Assembly (NCBI GenBank): GCA_013820875.1
Contig: JACDHS010000031.1
Coordinates: forward strand, 1-42,477
From: Verrucomicrobiota bacterium
GTDB taxonomy: Bacteria > Verrucomicrobiota > Verrucomicrobiia > Limisphaerales > JACDHS01
Length of the DNA: 42,477 nucleotides
Direction: 5' to 3'
The position numbers were made by a program, and so were the translations under genes. Below the pieces are notes generated by a model. The model saw only the letters and a program-made list of their open reading frames with translations. It did not search any database and had not been told where the DNA came from. This document shows, piece after piece, positions 6,454-14,151 of this stretch (position 1 is the first letter of the stretch; each line of letters starts with the position of its first letter).

Positions 6454-8745
6454 ATGAATTGGCCCTCTCACACCGATTACCAGGACGCGATGCAGAATCC
6501 GTCCATGTGCTTTCACGATCCCGAGTTGAAGTCCGGCGAAGCCAAGACCGACATGCTGGGTTTGCCCCGCGTGATGTCCGGAAATTTCGCCAGTGTTTAC
6601 GAATTGCACTGCGGTGACCACCGTTGGGCCATTCGTTGTTTTGTTCGGCAGGTTCCCGGTCAGCAGGGTCGCTATGCCCGTTTGAGCCAGCATTTGAACA
6701 GCCTCACTTTGCCGTGTCTCGTGGGCTTCGACTACATTTTGAAAGGTCTCCTGGTCAAGGGCGAAGGCTATCCTGTTGTAAAGATGCAATGGGTCGAAGG
6801 CATGCCATTGAACACCTGGGTGGAAGAGCATTTAACCAATCCGGAGGCTCTCAAGAAACTCGCCGCAGGCTGGCGCGCCATGATGAAAGACCTTGCGCAA
6901 CACAAACTGGCGCATGGCGATTTGCAGCATGGCAACGTGATGGTCACGCCGGAAGATGAACTGCGCCTGGTGGATTATGACGGCATGTACGCGCCAGTGT
7001 TCGGTCGTGGACGCGCACCCGAGCTTGGCCATATCAACTTTCAACACCCACGCCGCACCGCTGATTTTTACCAGGAGGATCTCGATAATTTTTCCGCCGT
7101 GGTGATCTACACGAGTTTGCTCGCGTTGGCATCCGAGCCGGAGCTTTGGGACAAGTATTACACGGTTGATAACCTGGTGTTCACCTCTGCGGATTTCAAA
7201 AATCCGCTGAATTCACCACTCTTTGAGCGATTGCACCAAAGCAAAGATCCACAGGTGCAACAACTCGCCAAATTGCTGGAAAAATGCTGCCTCGCCCCGG
7301 TGGAAAATGTGCCGGACTTTTTGGTGGCGATGGAGGCCCTGGACCAGGGCACGTTGGAATGTCTGCCAATGAAAACGCCGGCTCCGGCAGCGAGCATCTC
7401 GTTTTCACGGCCAGCCCCGGAAACAACCGGCGCAACAGGCAGCGGACTCCCCGCTTCCCGTCCGGCCCCGGCAGCCGCTGGGAAAAAAGCGTCGAGATCC
7501 TCCTACGAACAGATGCCAGATGTGGCCACGCAATCGCTGAAACAGAGTCGTCCAGCCCCACAGGGGAGTCGCTCTGCGTATGAGGTTCCCGAAGAAAAGA
7601 GCGCCGGAATTCCCTGGTGGGCCTGGGGTGTTGTGGGACTTCTCGTTGCGGTGATCGGCGCTTTGATCATTATTGTGAATCGTCCGCAAGATCCCATGGA
7701 ATCCAACCACGTTGAACGGATTCGTCCTGCGGCTCGTTCTTCATCTCGCGTGGAAGTTCCTCCTGCCGAACTGGAGGAGCCAATCCAATCTGTTCAGGCA
7801 TCCACTCCTGTGGCCGCACGCGATTTGCCCAAAGCCCGCGGGAGCAGCTTGAAAATTATTCCACTCGGCTCCATGAAAGGGCATTCGGCCAGCGTCGATG
7901 TGCTGACGTTTTCTCCGGATGGCAAATGGCTGGCCAGCGGCAGCGCTGATAAAAGCATCAAAATTTGGGACGCCCAATCCGGCCAGCCGAAACGAACGCT
8001 GAGTGCCCAGGGTGAAACCATGGTTGCACTGAGATTTTTGTCGGAAGGCAAAATCGTTGCCGGAGTGGGAGCCGATAATTCGATTCGTTTCTGGGATGCG
8101 ACAACGGGCGATCTGCAGAAGAAAATAGACGACTATAAAGATAACCTGTTTGCAGTGGCGCTTTCGCGAGATGGGCAGACGATTGCCACAGGGCTTTCGA
8201 GTGATCGCAAAGCCGTTCGCCTGGTGGATATCTTTCTCGGATCGGTGAAGCGTTCGTTTCCCAATCACGAGAGCTGGGTGCGGTCTGTGAATTTTTCCCG
8301 CAACGGGAAGATGTTCGTCAGTGTTTGTCACGATGACAGCGTGAACATCTGGGACATTTCCAGCGGACAGAAAATCCAGTCGTTCTCTGTTCCGGGGAAT
8401 AACATCGAAACACCCGTCTTCTCTGCGGACAATCGTTTCCTCGCCACCAGTAGCGAAGGCGTGGAGATGAAGATTTGGGATGTGCAAACCGGGCGGATCG
8501 TTCACACGCTCTCGGGACATGCTGGAGAGATCAAAACGTGTGCCTTCTCTTCAGATGGCAAATGGCTCGCCACAGGCAGTGCGGATCGCACGATCAAAAT
8601 CTGGGATGTCGCCTCTGGCACAGAAAAGCAAACTTTGTCGGGGCACACAGACGCTATCAACGCACTGACTTTTTCCGGGAACAACACTCTCCTGGTCAGC
8701 GGCAGCGCAGATCAAACGATCAAGTTGTGGGAAATCCAACGCTGA
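6454..8745 (+). CDS. Membrane-spanning protein kinase fused to a seven-bladed WD40 propeller
   Basis: 763 residues. Residues about 40-295 form a protein-kinase domain: a loop at SGNFASVYE, WAIRCF in the place of the usual VAIK strand (arginine instead of lysine), the catalytic loop H154-GDLQHG-N161 and a metal-binding VDYDG at 173-177. The HGDLQ/DYDG pattern is typical of the kinase of VWA/PP2C triads. Residues 305-385 are a Pro/Ala/Ser-rich linker, 387-409 (WWAWGVVGLLVAVIGALII) one membrane helix, and about 476-763 seven WD repeats ending in IKIWD-type strands, which should close one propeller. With the kinase inside, the propeller would be periplasmic. This suggests a receptor-type kinase opposed by the adjacent phosphatase. 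Signal and target are unknown. Confidence 0.9.
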   Translation: MNWPSHTDYQDAMQNPSMCFHDPELKSGEAKTDMLGLPRVMSGNFASVYELHCGDHRWAIRCFVRQVPGQQGRYARLSQHLNSLTLPCLVGFDYILKGLLVKGEGYPVVKMQWVEGMPLNTWVEEHLTNPEALKKLAAGWRAMMKDLAQHKLAHGDLQHGNVMVTPEDELRLVDYDGMYAPVFGRGRAPELGHINFQHPRRTADFYQEDLDNFSAVVIYTSLLALASEPELWDKYYTVDNLVFTSADFKNPLNSPLFERLHQSKDPQVQQLAKLLEKCCLAPVENVPDFLVAMEALDQGTLECLPMKTPAPAASISFSRPAPETTGATGSGLPASRPAPAAAGKKASRSSYEQMPDVATQSLKQSRPAPQGSRSAYEVPEEKSAGIPWWAWGVVGLLVAVIGALIIIVNRPQDPMESNHVERIRPAARSSSRVEVPPAELEEPIQSVQASTPVAARDLPKARGSSLKIIPLGSMKGHSASVDVLTFSPDGKWLASGSADKSIKIWDAQSGQPKRTLSAQGETMVALRFLSEGKIVAGVGADNSIRFWDATTGDLQKKIDDYKDNLFAVALSRDGQTIATGLSSDRKAVRLVDIFLGSVKRSFPNHESWVRSVNFSRNGKMFVSVCHDDSVNIWDISSGQKIQSFSVPGNNIETPVFSADNRFLATSSEGVEMKIWDVQTGRIVHTLSGHAGEIKTCAFSSDGKWLATGSADRTIKIWDVASGTEKQTLSGHTDAINALTFSGNNTLLVSGSADQTIKLWEIQR

Positions 8746-8748
8746 GGC

Positions 8749-9411
8749 CTATCTCAAGAACTTCACCGTAACAAATCCCGCAATTCCCAGCACGAGAAGT
8801 ATCCAGGCGAACACATCGAAATATTTCTCCACAAGCGTTTTCACTTTTGCGCCAAAGAAATAAATCACACCGCCAACCAGGAAGAACCGGGCGGAACGTC
8901 CGATCGTTGAAGCGGTGAGGAACGTCAAAAAGTTCACATCGAATACGCCCGCTGCAACCGTGAAGACTTTGTAGGGAATCGGTGTAAAAGCAGCCACCAG
9001 GATCGCGAGAAACGCGTTGCCCTGGTAATAACCTTTCACCACTTCAAAAACTTCCTGCGAGAAAACGTAAGGAATGAACCAGCCCTGCACCACGTGCCAC
9101 GCACTCATCCCAATCCAGTAACCCACCATTCCGCCAACGACAGAACCAGCGGAACAAATCAGCGCAAAACGAAACGATTTCTTCGGTGCTCCCACGCATA
9201 AGGCGAGCAGCAGGACATCGGGTGGGATCGGAAAAAAGGATGATTCCAAAAGGGCGAGAAAGAACAGTGCCCAGGCGCCGCCGGGCCGATCCGCCCAACT
9301 GATTGTCCAGTTGTAAAGTCGGCGCGGACAACCGATTGTCCAGTTATAAAGTCGGCGCAACAAGCCAGGCTTCTTGGATGGCGTTTCGTTGGGTGAAACT
9401 TCTGTATTCAT
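8749..9411 (-). CDS. YqaA/DedA-like VTT-domain membrane protein
   Basis: 220 residues with several membrane helices. ALLESSFFPIPPDVLLLALCVG and the later AFTPIPYKVFTVAAGVFDVN are the paired 'E..FFPIP' / 'TPIPYK' re-entrant motifs of the YqaA branch of the SNARE-associated/VTT (DedA-like) family, some of whose members act in lipid translocation or membrane-potential maintenance. The N-terminus carries an 11-residue tandem duplication (RRLYNWTIGCP then RRLYNWTISWA, DNA about 9292-9357), which is unusual for the family. It converges with the kinase gene, the stops being three bases apart, and lies 84 bases after the pseudopilin gene on the same strand, so it may be the last gene of that operon. 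Confidence 0.88.
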   Translation of the reverse strand: MNTEVSPNETPSKKPGLLRRLYNWTIGCPRRLYNWTISWADRPGGAWALFFLALLESSFFPIPPDVLLLALCVGAPKKSFRFALICSAGSVVGGMVGYWIGMSAWHVVQGWFIPYVFSQEVFEVVKGYYQGNAFLAILVAAFTPIPYKVFTVAAGVFDVNFLTFLTASTIGRSARFFLVGGVIYFFGAKVKTLVEKYFDVFAWILLVLGIAGFVTVKFLR

Positions 9412-9495
9412 CGGAGCGGAAAGAAAACCACTGGTCTGGACGAGTGTCCAATTAAAATGCGTTCCGAAGGGGTTGAAACGACGTTTGGATTTCCG

Positions 9496-10413
9496 TTACT
9501 CCAGCCTCAGGATCTGTGGAGACAATCTTCCGAGGAGATGATTGCGCAAGCGTTTATCTTCCGTGCCCGGTTCCGGCTTTTCGCGCCCAACATGGCCATC
9601 CACGAAAACCACATTGGCCGTTTCCTGGTGTCGGAAATGAGCCGTGCGTTCGGTAGCATTGGTGCTGACGTAATACCACTCCTCAATCATCGGATTCTGC
9701 CACGATGCGGGGTATTGCCAGGTATTGATTTGCGCTGAGTCTGCGAGAAATGCGGTTTGAGCAGCATTTTTGAGTTTCTGAACGTTTACTGGCGGTAACA
9801 GACCCGCAAAGGAAAGATGAATGTTGTAGCCGTAACCGTAGGCCGCACCGGTGGCTTTGAGCTTCAACAAAGGATCATCGTAATTGAGTGACGGACAGAC
9901 TTCCACACCGCGCCCCAACAAATAGGAGTATAAAGCACCTTGCCGCGCATCGAATTCTCGCTTTCCTTCTGCTCCATTCTGCAGCCAGCCAAACCAGAAT
10001 AGAACGCCATCGCCGGAAGCGCCGACCCGATACGCAAACGAACGCCCCTTGTTGTCATCCCAATACATTTGCCCGGCCAACCCAAGCTGCCGCAGGTTGC
10101 TGATGCACTTGGCCTGATGCGCTTTCGCTTTGGCTTTGCTCAGCGCGGGGAGAAACAACCCGGCGAGAATCGCAATGATTGCGATGACGACGAGCAATTC
10201 CACGAGAGTGAAAGCTTTTCGCCTCCTATCCGCATTGAGAATTTTCTTGAAACGTTGCGCCGCAACCTTGTCGGCAAGACAGCGCGGGCAAAGACAATCT
10301 TTGCCCGCCTCAACCATATCCAGAGGCGCCAATTCAACGCACCAGCAAAGCCCCGACTTCGGGCCAATGCCGCACTCAAACCCTGCACCGCAATCTGAAC
10401 AGGTTTTCTGCAT
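9496..10413 (-). CDS. CWC domain fused to an H-x9-DG type pseudopilin
   Basis: 305 residues with two parts. Residues 1-60 contain C-x2-C, CWCVEL and CLCPRC motifs, the pattern of the Cys-rich CWC family (probably zinc-binding). At about 65 follows [20 protein letters not shown], a complete class III prepilin cleavage/methylation motif plus helix. Then comes a large C-terminal domain ending in [15 protein letters not shown], the H-x9-DG motif found in many verrucomicrobial and planctomycete pseudopilins. Pilin leaders are normally 5-25 residues, so a 65-residue leader is odd. An internal ATG (residue 33) would still leave about 35 residues. The frame is continuous, so it is a fusion or two overlapping translation units. 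It follows the riboswitch-controlled secreted protein by 188 bases. Confidence 0.82.
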   Translation of the reverse strand: MQKTCSDCGAGFECGIGPKSGLCWCVELAPLDMVEAGKDCLCPRCLADKVAAQRFKKILNADRRRKAFTLVELLVVIAIIAILAGLFLPALSKAKAKAHQAKCISNLRQLGLAGQMYWDDNKGRSFAYRVGASGDGVLFWFGWLQNGAEGKREFDARQGALYSYLLGRGVEVCPSLNYDDPLLKLKATGAAYGYGYNIHLSFAGLLPPVNVQKLKNAAQTAFLADSAQINTWQYPASWQNPMIEEWYYVSTNATERTAHFRHQETANVVFVDGHVGREKPEPGTEDKRLRNHLLGRLSPQILRLE

Positions 10414-10601
10414 TTAATCAGCATCCTTTACAACACCACATAGCACACTGCGCGGAGAGGAGCACGATTCACGAATTCAGACGAAAGCAGGGCCTTTGGA
10501 ATGCGGGAATTCCGATTCGTAATCCGAGTAAACGAAGCAGTTTCTTCAACTCGTGAATAATTCGTGCAATTCGTCTAAAAAAACGCGTGTTCGTGGTTCG
10601 C

Positions 10602-11588
10602 TTATGGTAGTTTCATCACCCGATAATATCCATTCCCGCTCACCGGGCTGCCATCCTGCAAAACCAATCTTGGGCTCACCGCCAATTCGGTATCCACATC
10701 GCTCCACGTTTGGAAATCCGTCGTTCGCTGCAGCACATACGTGTGGCCGGGTTGGCAATACACTTCCGCGCGCCAAGTGTCGGCCGATTTGTGCAGCTTG
10801 ACTGTCCCGAGCGTTGGCGCCGGAGTGCTGACCACGATTCGATCAATGATTCCATGTGCCAGAATCGACCCTGCCCACAATGGATTCTGCCCTTCATCGC
10901 TGTAGCTTGAAATCGCCACCGTATCGACCTCGAAGTCAGAAAACGATGCCGCCGACGCCGGGATCACCACCGAGGATTCCAAAGCATTGGTGCCGTTATG
11001 CCTCACCACCGTCGCAAGTGTCTGGTCGTGAGCGGTGTAGAGCATTTGAATTTGGTATGTCTCGTTCAGCTCAAATTCGAATCCCCGGAAACCTGCTGCG
11101 AATTGATTGTCGCGCGAAATGATCACGGGGCTGACGCTCTCCCCGAAACCGGTGTCATGAAAATAGTTGAACTCCACCACATTCGGCGAATCGAAGCCGG
11201 TTCCACGGTAGTAGTTGGCATTCGTTGCCTGAGCGAGATTGATAAAGCCAACCGCCACCTGCATGGCACCCAGCTTCTCTCCCTGCGAGGCGATACTCGA
11301 CAGAGTGAGATCAAACGAGACCCAGAAAGTGTTTGACCGGTTCAGTGTCATCCCGAGCGGTTGGTGAAAGAAGCTGTTCGGCTTGGAGGAATCCCACGTA
11401 ACTTCCAGGTGTCCCGCAGCGGAATTCCATACAAACAGATTAGTATCACCCACCGCACTCCAACCGCGCGCGAAAGGATTTCCGCCCAAGCCGCCCGCAC
11501 TGAAGTTTTCCGTAATGACAATGGCGTGCGACGACGAAACGAGGGTTCCGCCCAATAGAATAGCTGATAATAAACGAACAATTTTCAT
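10602..11588 (-). CDS. Secreted protein downstream of a cobalamin riboswitch
   Basis: 328 residues with a signal peptide (MKIVRLLSAILLGGTLVSSSHA). The central part (about 25-255) looks like a beta-sandwich: 'NFSAGGLGGNPFARGW', 'FWVSFDLTLSS', 'VEFNYFHDTG' and repeated hydrophobic strands recall concanavalin-A/LamG-like folds. The C-terminus has 'YVLQRTTDFQTW ... GNGYYRV', a tail motif common in secreted Verrucomicrobia proteins. No catalytic residues can be picked out. The ATG at 11588 is preceded by GAG within a stem-loop arm and by the riboswitch at 11825-11970. B12-responsive control suggests a role in uptake or storage of cobalamin, or in a B12-replaceable function, but this is inference only. 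Confidence 0.8.
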   Translation of the reverse strand: MKIVRLLSAILLGGTLVSSSHAIVITENFSAGGLGGNPFARGWSAVGDTNLFVWNSAAGHLEVTWDSSKPNSFFHQPLGMTLNRSNTFWVSFDLTLSSIASQGEKLGAMQVAVGFINLAQATNANYYRGTGFDSPNVVEFNYFHDTGFGESVSPVIISRDNQFAAGFRGFEFELNETYQIQMLYTAHDQTLATVVRHNGTNALESSVVIPASAASFSDFEVDTVAISSYSDEGQNPLWAGSILAHGIIDRIVVSTPAPTLGTVKLHKSADTWRAEVYCQPGHTYVLQRTTDFQTWSDVDTELAVSPRLVLQDGSPVSGNGYYRVMKLP

Positions 11589-11590
11589 GT

Positions 11591-11648
11591 ACTGGTCTCA
11601 TTTTCTGTTCTGCCAAAAGACAGAACGGTGTTGCATTAGGAGACCAGT
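11591..11648 (-). promoter_or_regulatory. Stem-loop covering the ribosome-binding region of the secreted-protein gene
   Basis: ACTGGTCTC and GAGACCAGT (9 bp, perfect) enclose an inner GTTCTG/CAGAAC hairpin. The 3' arm ends two bases before the ATG and contains the only Shine-Dalgarno-like bases (GAG, 8 nt before the start). Translation would be blocked when it is folded. Confidence 0.55.
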
Positions 11649-11742
11649 TCGGAGGTGCGGGAATTGAGATGCGCGAAAGACGAAAGTGGTGCGCAAGAGC
11701 ACCTCCGGCAAATCGGCAGAATGAAGGCATTCAGAAACGAAT

Positions 11743-11765
11743 CCTGCTGAAAACAGATCAGCAGG
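11743..11765 (-). other. Leader hairpin between riboswitch and start codon
   Basis: CCTGCTGA pairs perfectly with TCAGCAGG around a seven-base loop, followed on the minus strand by ATTCGTTTCTG. It is a candidate part of the expression platform (weak terminator). Confidence 0.4.
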
Positions 11766-11824
11766 CCTGGCCTCATCCTTCTCTTTGACGGAGAAGTTGA
11801 TCGCGGTGAAGCGATCAGGACGAG

Positions 11825-11970
11825 CACGATAAAACCGGTATCCTGACTTTCGGGCCTGACCTCGCTCCCGCCTTCCCGTTCTTTACGAACAGTGGCATTG
11901 GGAGTTTGTATCCCGTCACAGTGGCGCAACCGTTCCGGAGTTTAACCGGATTCCCTGGCATTTAATCGTG
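11825..11970 (-). ncRNA. Cobalamin (B12) riboswitch aptamer
   Basis: The minus strand shows the conserved elements in order: a closing P1 stem CACGATTAAA / TTTTATCGTG, CAGGGAATCCGGT, CCGGAACGGTTGCGCCACTGT, ATGCCACTG, GGGAAGGCGGGAGCGAGGTC, CCCGAAAGTCAGGA and the B12-box end TACCGG. The order and sequence match the cobalamin riboswitch consensus as I know it. The first gene downstream is the secreted protein at 10602-11588, after a 236-nt leader with further hairpins. No B12 transport or synthesis gene is nearby. Confidence 0.92.
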
Positions 11971-12084
11971 GTGAACGGATTTTTTCCGTTCTTTTCGTTT
12001 TCAAAGAGCAGGTGACAAATAGAGCAACCACGAAAATTTCCAAGTTTTAAATTCATCTTAGCAGTTCCAAAATCGTCGGCAACA

Positions 12085-12437
12085 CAGTGTGTCGGCCACT
12101 CTGAAACTGCAGCAACGACGCCCGCACAGTGTGTTGTCCACTTTGAAACTGCAGCAACGACGTCCGCACAGTGTGTTGTCCATTTTGAAACTGCAGCAAC
12201 GACGTCCGCACAGTGTGTTGTCCACTTTGAAACTCCAGCAACGACGTCCGCACAGTGTGTTGGCCACTTTAAAACTGCGGCGACGACGTCCGCACAGTGT
12301 GTTGGCCACTCGGAAACTGCGGCGACGACGTCCGCATAGTGTGTTGGCCACTTTGAAACTGCAGCAACGACGACCGCACAGTGTGTTGTCCACTTTGAAA
12401 CTGCGGCGACGACGTCCGCATAGTGTGTTGGCCACGT
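12085..12437. repeat. 42-bp tandem array, family A (about eight units)
   Basis: Units recur at 12085, 12127, 12169, 12211, 12253, 12295, 12337, 12379 and a partial at 12421, period 42. The core is TTGTCCACTTTGAAACTG, then CAGCAACGACGTCCGCACAG; the palindromes CTGCAG and GACGTC recur. It sits between the B12-regulated gene (minus) and pgi (plus). Because 42 is a multiple of three and the unit has no stop codons in several frames, it produces long spurious ORFs on both strands. Confidence 0.95.
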
Positions 12438-12512
12438 TCCGGGGAACACAAAACTCTGTCGCCGTGGTATGCGGGTAAAAACAATTTTGTCCAATAATCC
12501 CTATTCACTTAA

Positions 12513-14138
12513 ATGAACGGCTTCGCTACTGTCGCGCACATGACTTTCACGAAAGAACAGCTTTGGGAGCGGTTTAAACAATTCTACTTCGAGTTTCCTT
12601 CCATCGACCTCGCGGTGGACATCAGCCGCGTTCATTTTCCCGAGAACTATTTAGATAGCATGAAAACGCCGATCCAAAAGGCGTTCATTGCGATGGCGGA
12701 ATTGGAAAAAGGCGGCATTTCGAACCCGGACGAAAAACGGATGGTCGGGCATTATTGGTTGCGCAACCCAAAGCTTGCACCGACGAAAGCCATCGAGAAC
12801 GAGATCAACACGATGATCGCCGATGTGAAAACGTTTGCGAGCGAAGTGCATGAGGGGAAAATCCGAGGAGAACGAGGCGAGGCCTTCAAGAATGTGCTCG
12901 TGATTGGCATTGGCGGTTCCGCGCTGGGGCCCCAATTCGTCGCGCATGCCCTGGGCAATCCAACCACGGATAAGATGGATATTTTCTTCTTCGATAACAC
13001 CGATCCCGACGGAATGGACAAGGTGTTGTCGAAAATTATCACCGAACTCGGCCAAACGTTGTGCCTGGTGATTTCGAAATCCGGCGGCACCAAAGAAACC
13101 CGCAACGGAATGCTCGAAGCCCAGACCGCCTATCAAAAAGCGGGGCTTTCCTTTCCAAAACATGCCGTGGCCGTAACGGGTTTAGGCAGCGAGTTGGACC
13201 AATATGCAGAGAAAAATGGTTGGATTCGACGTTTTCCCATGTGGGACTGGGTCGGTGGTCGCACCAGCGTTCTTTCGGCGGTCGGTTTGTTACCCGCTGC
13301 GCTGCAAGGGGTTGCGATAAATGAGATTTTGACAGGTGCGAAATATTGCGATGAGGCGACACGAAGTAATAACGTTACCGATAACCCTGCTGCCCTCCTT
13401 TCTCTCATGTGGCACGCTATCGGTAACGGTAAAGGCGAGAAGGATATGGTGGTTTTGCCCTATAAAGATCGTTTAGAGCTGTTTTCGAAGTATTTGCAGC
13501 AACTTATCATGGAATCGATCGGGAAAGAATTTGATCTGGATGGCAACATCGTGAACCAAGGCATCGCGGTGTATGGAAACAAAGGGAGCACCGATCAACA
13601 TGCCTACGTCCAGCAATTGCGGGAAGGAATCCACAATTTCTTTGTCACTTTTATCGAGGTTTTGAAGGATCGCAATGGTGAATCGATCGAAGTCGATCCC
13701 GGGGTGACTTCTGGAGATTATCTCAGCGGCTTCTTTCTCGGCACACGCGAAGCATTGTTCGAGAAGGGTCGGCAATCGATTACGCTGACGATTGGTGGAG
13801 TGTCGCCACGATCCGTCGGAATGCTGATCGCGCTGTTCGAACGGGCGGTTGGCCTATACGCCTTCCTGGTAAATATTAATGCCTACCATCAACCCGGCGT
13901 GGAAGCTGGAAAGAAAGCGGCTGGCGCGGTCATTTCCATCCAGGCAAAGGTGTTGAACTATCTTCGCGACAAGAAAGGACACCCGCTGAGCTCTTCACAG
14001 ATCGCGAGCGGGATCGGGGCGCATGATGCTTTCGAAACGGTCTTCAAGATTTGCGAACACCTTTCAGCCAATCCGGATCGCGGAGTGAACAAGACTCCAG
14101 GCAAAACACCATTTGAATCTACCTATCAGCTAGCGTAA
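12513..14138 (+). CDS. pgi: Glucose-6-phosphate isomerase
   Basis: 541 residues, a normal length for the enzyme that interconverts glucose-6-phosphate and fructose-6-phosphate in the cytoplasm (glycolysis/gluconeogenesis). Family features: the phosphate-binding region [28 protein letters not shown], the signature [16 protein letters not shown], and the [15 protein letters not shown] segment containing the catalytic histidine region. Two ATGs are possible: 12513, used here, or 12540 ([12 protein letters not shown]), which fits the usual N-terminus better; neither has a strong ribosome-binding site. mnmG starts 13 bases after the stop, so the two genes are probably co-transcribed. A 42-bp repeat array lies just upstream. 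Confidence 0.96.
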   Translation: MNGFATVAHMTFTKEQLWERFKQFYFEFPSIDLAVDISRVHFPENYLDSMKTPIQKAFIAMAELEKGGISNPDEKRMVGHYWLRNPKLAPTKAIENEINTMIADVKTFASEVHEGKIRGERGEAFKNVLVIGIGGSALGPQFVAHALGNPTTDKMDIFFFDNTDPDGMDKVLSKIITELGQTLCLVISKSGGTKETRNGMLEAQTAYQKAGLSFPKHAVAVTGLGSELDQYAEKNGWIRRFPMWDWVGGRTSVLSAVGLLPAALQGVAINEILTGAKYCDEATRSNNVTDNPAALLSLMWHAIGNGKGEKDMVVLPYKDRLELFSKYLQQLIMESIGKEFDLDGNIVNQGIAVYGNKGSTDQHAYVQQLREGIHNFFVTFIEVLKDRNGESIEVDPGVTSGDYLSGFFLGTREALFEKGRQSITLTIGGVSPRSVGMLIALFERAVGLYAFLVNINAYHQPGVEAGKKAAGAVISIQAKVLNYLRDKKGHPLSSSQIASGIGAHDAFETVFKICEHLSANPDRGVNKTPGKTPFESTYQLA

Positions 14139-14151
14139 GTTCCGCCCCCGA

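Noticed and set aside
11916-12494. 192-residue repetitive ORF (minus) and similar plus-strand frame 12089-12478
   Set aside because: The frames are open only because the 42-bp repeat unit lacks stops; both strands are open alike and there is no ribosome-binding site.
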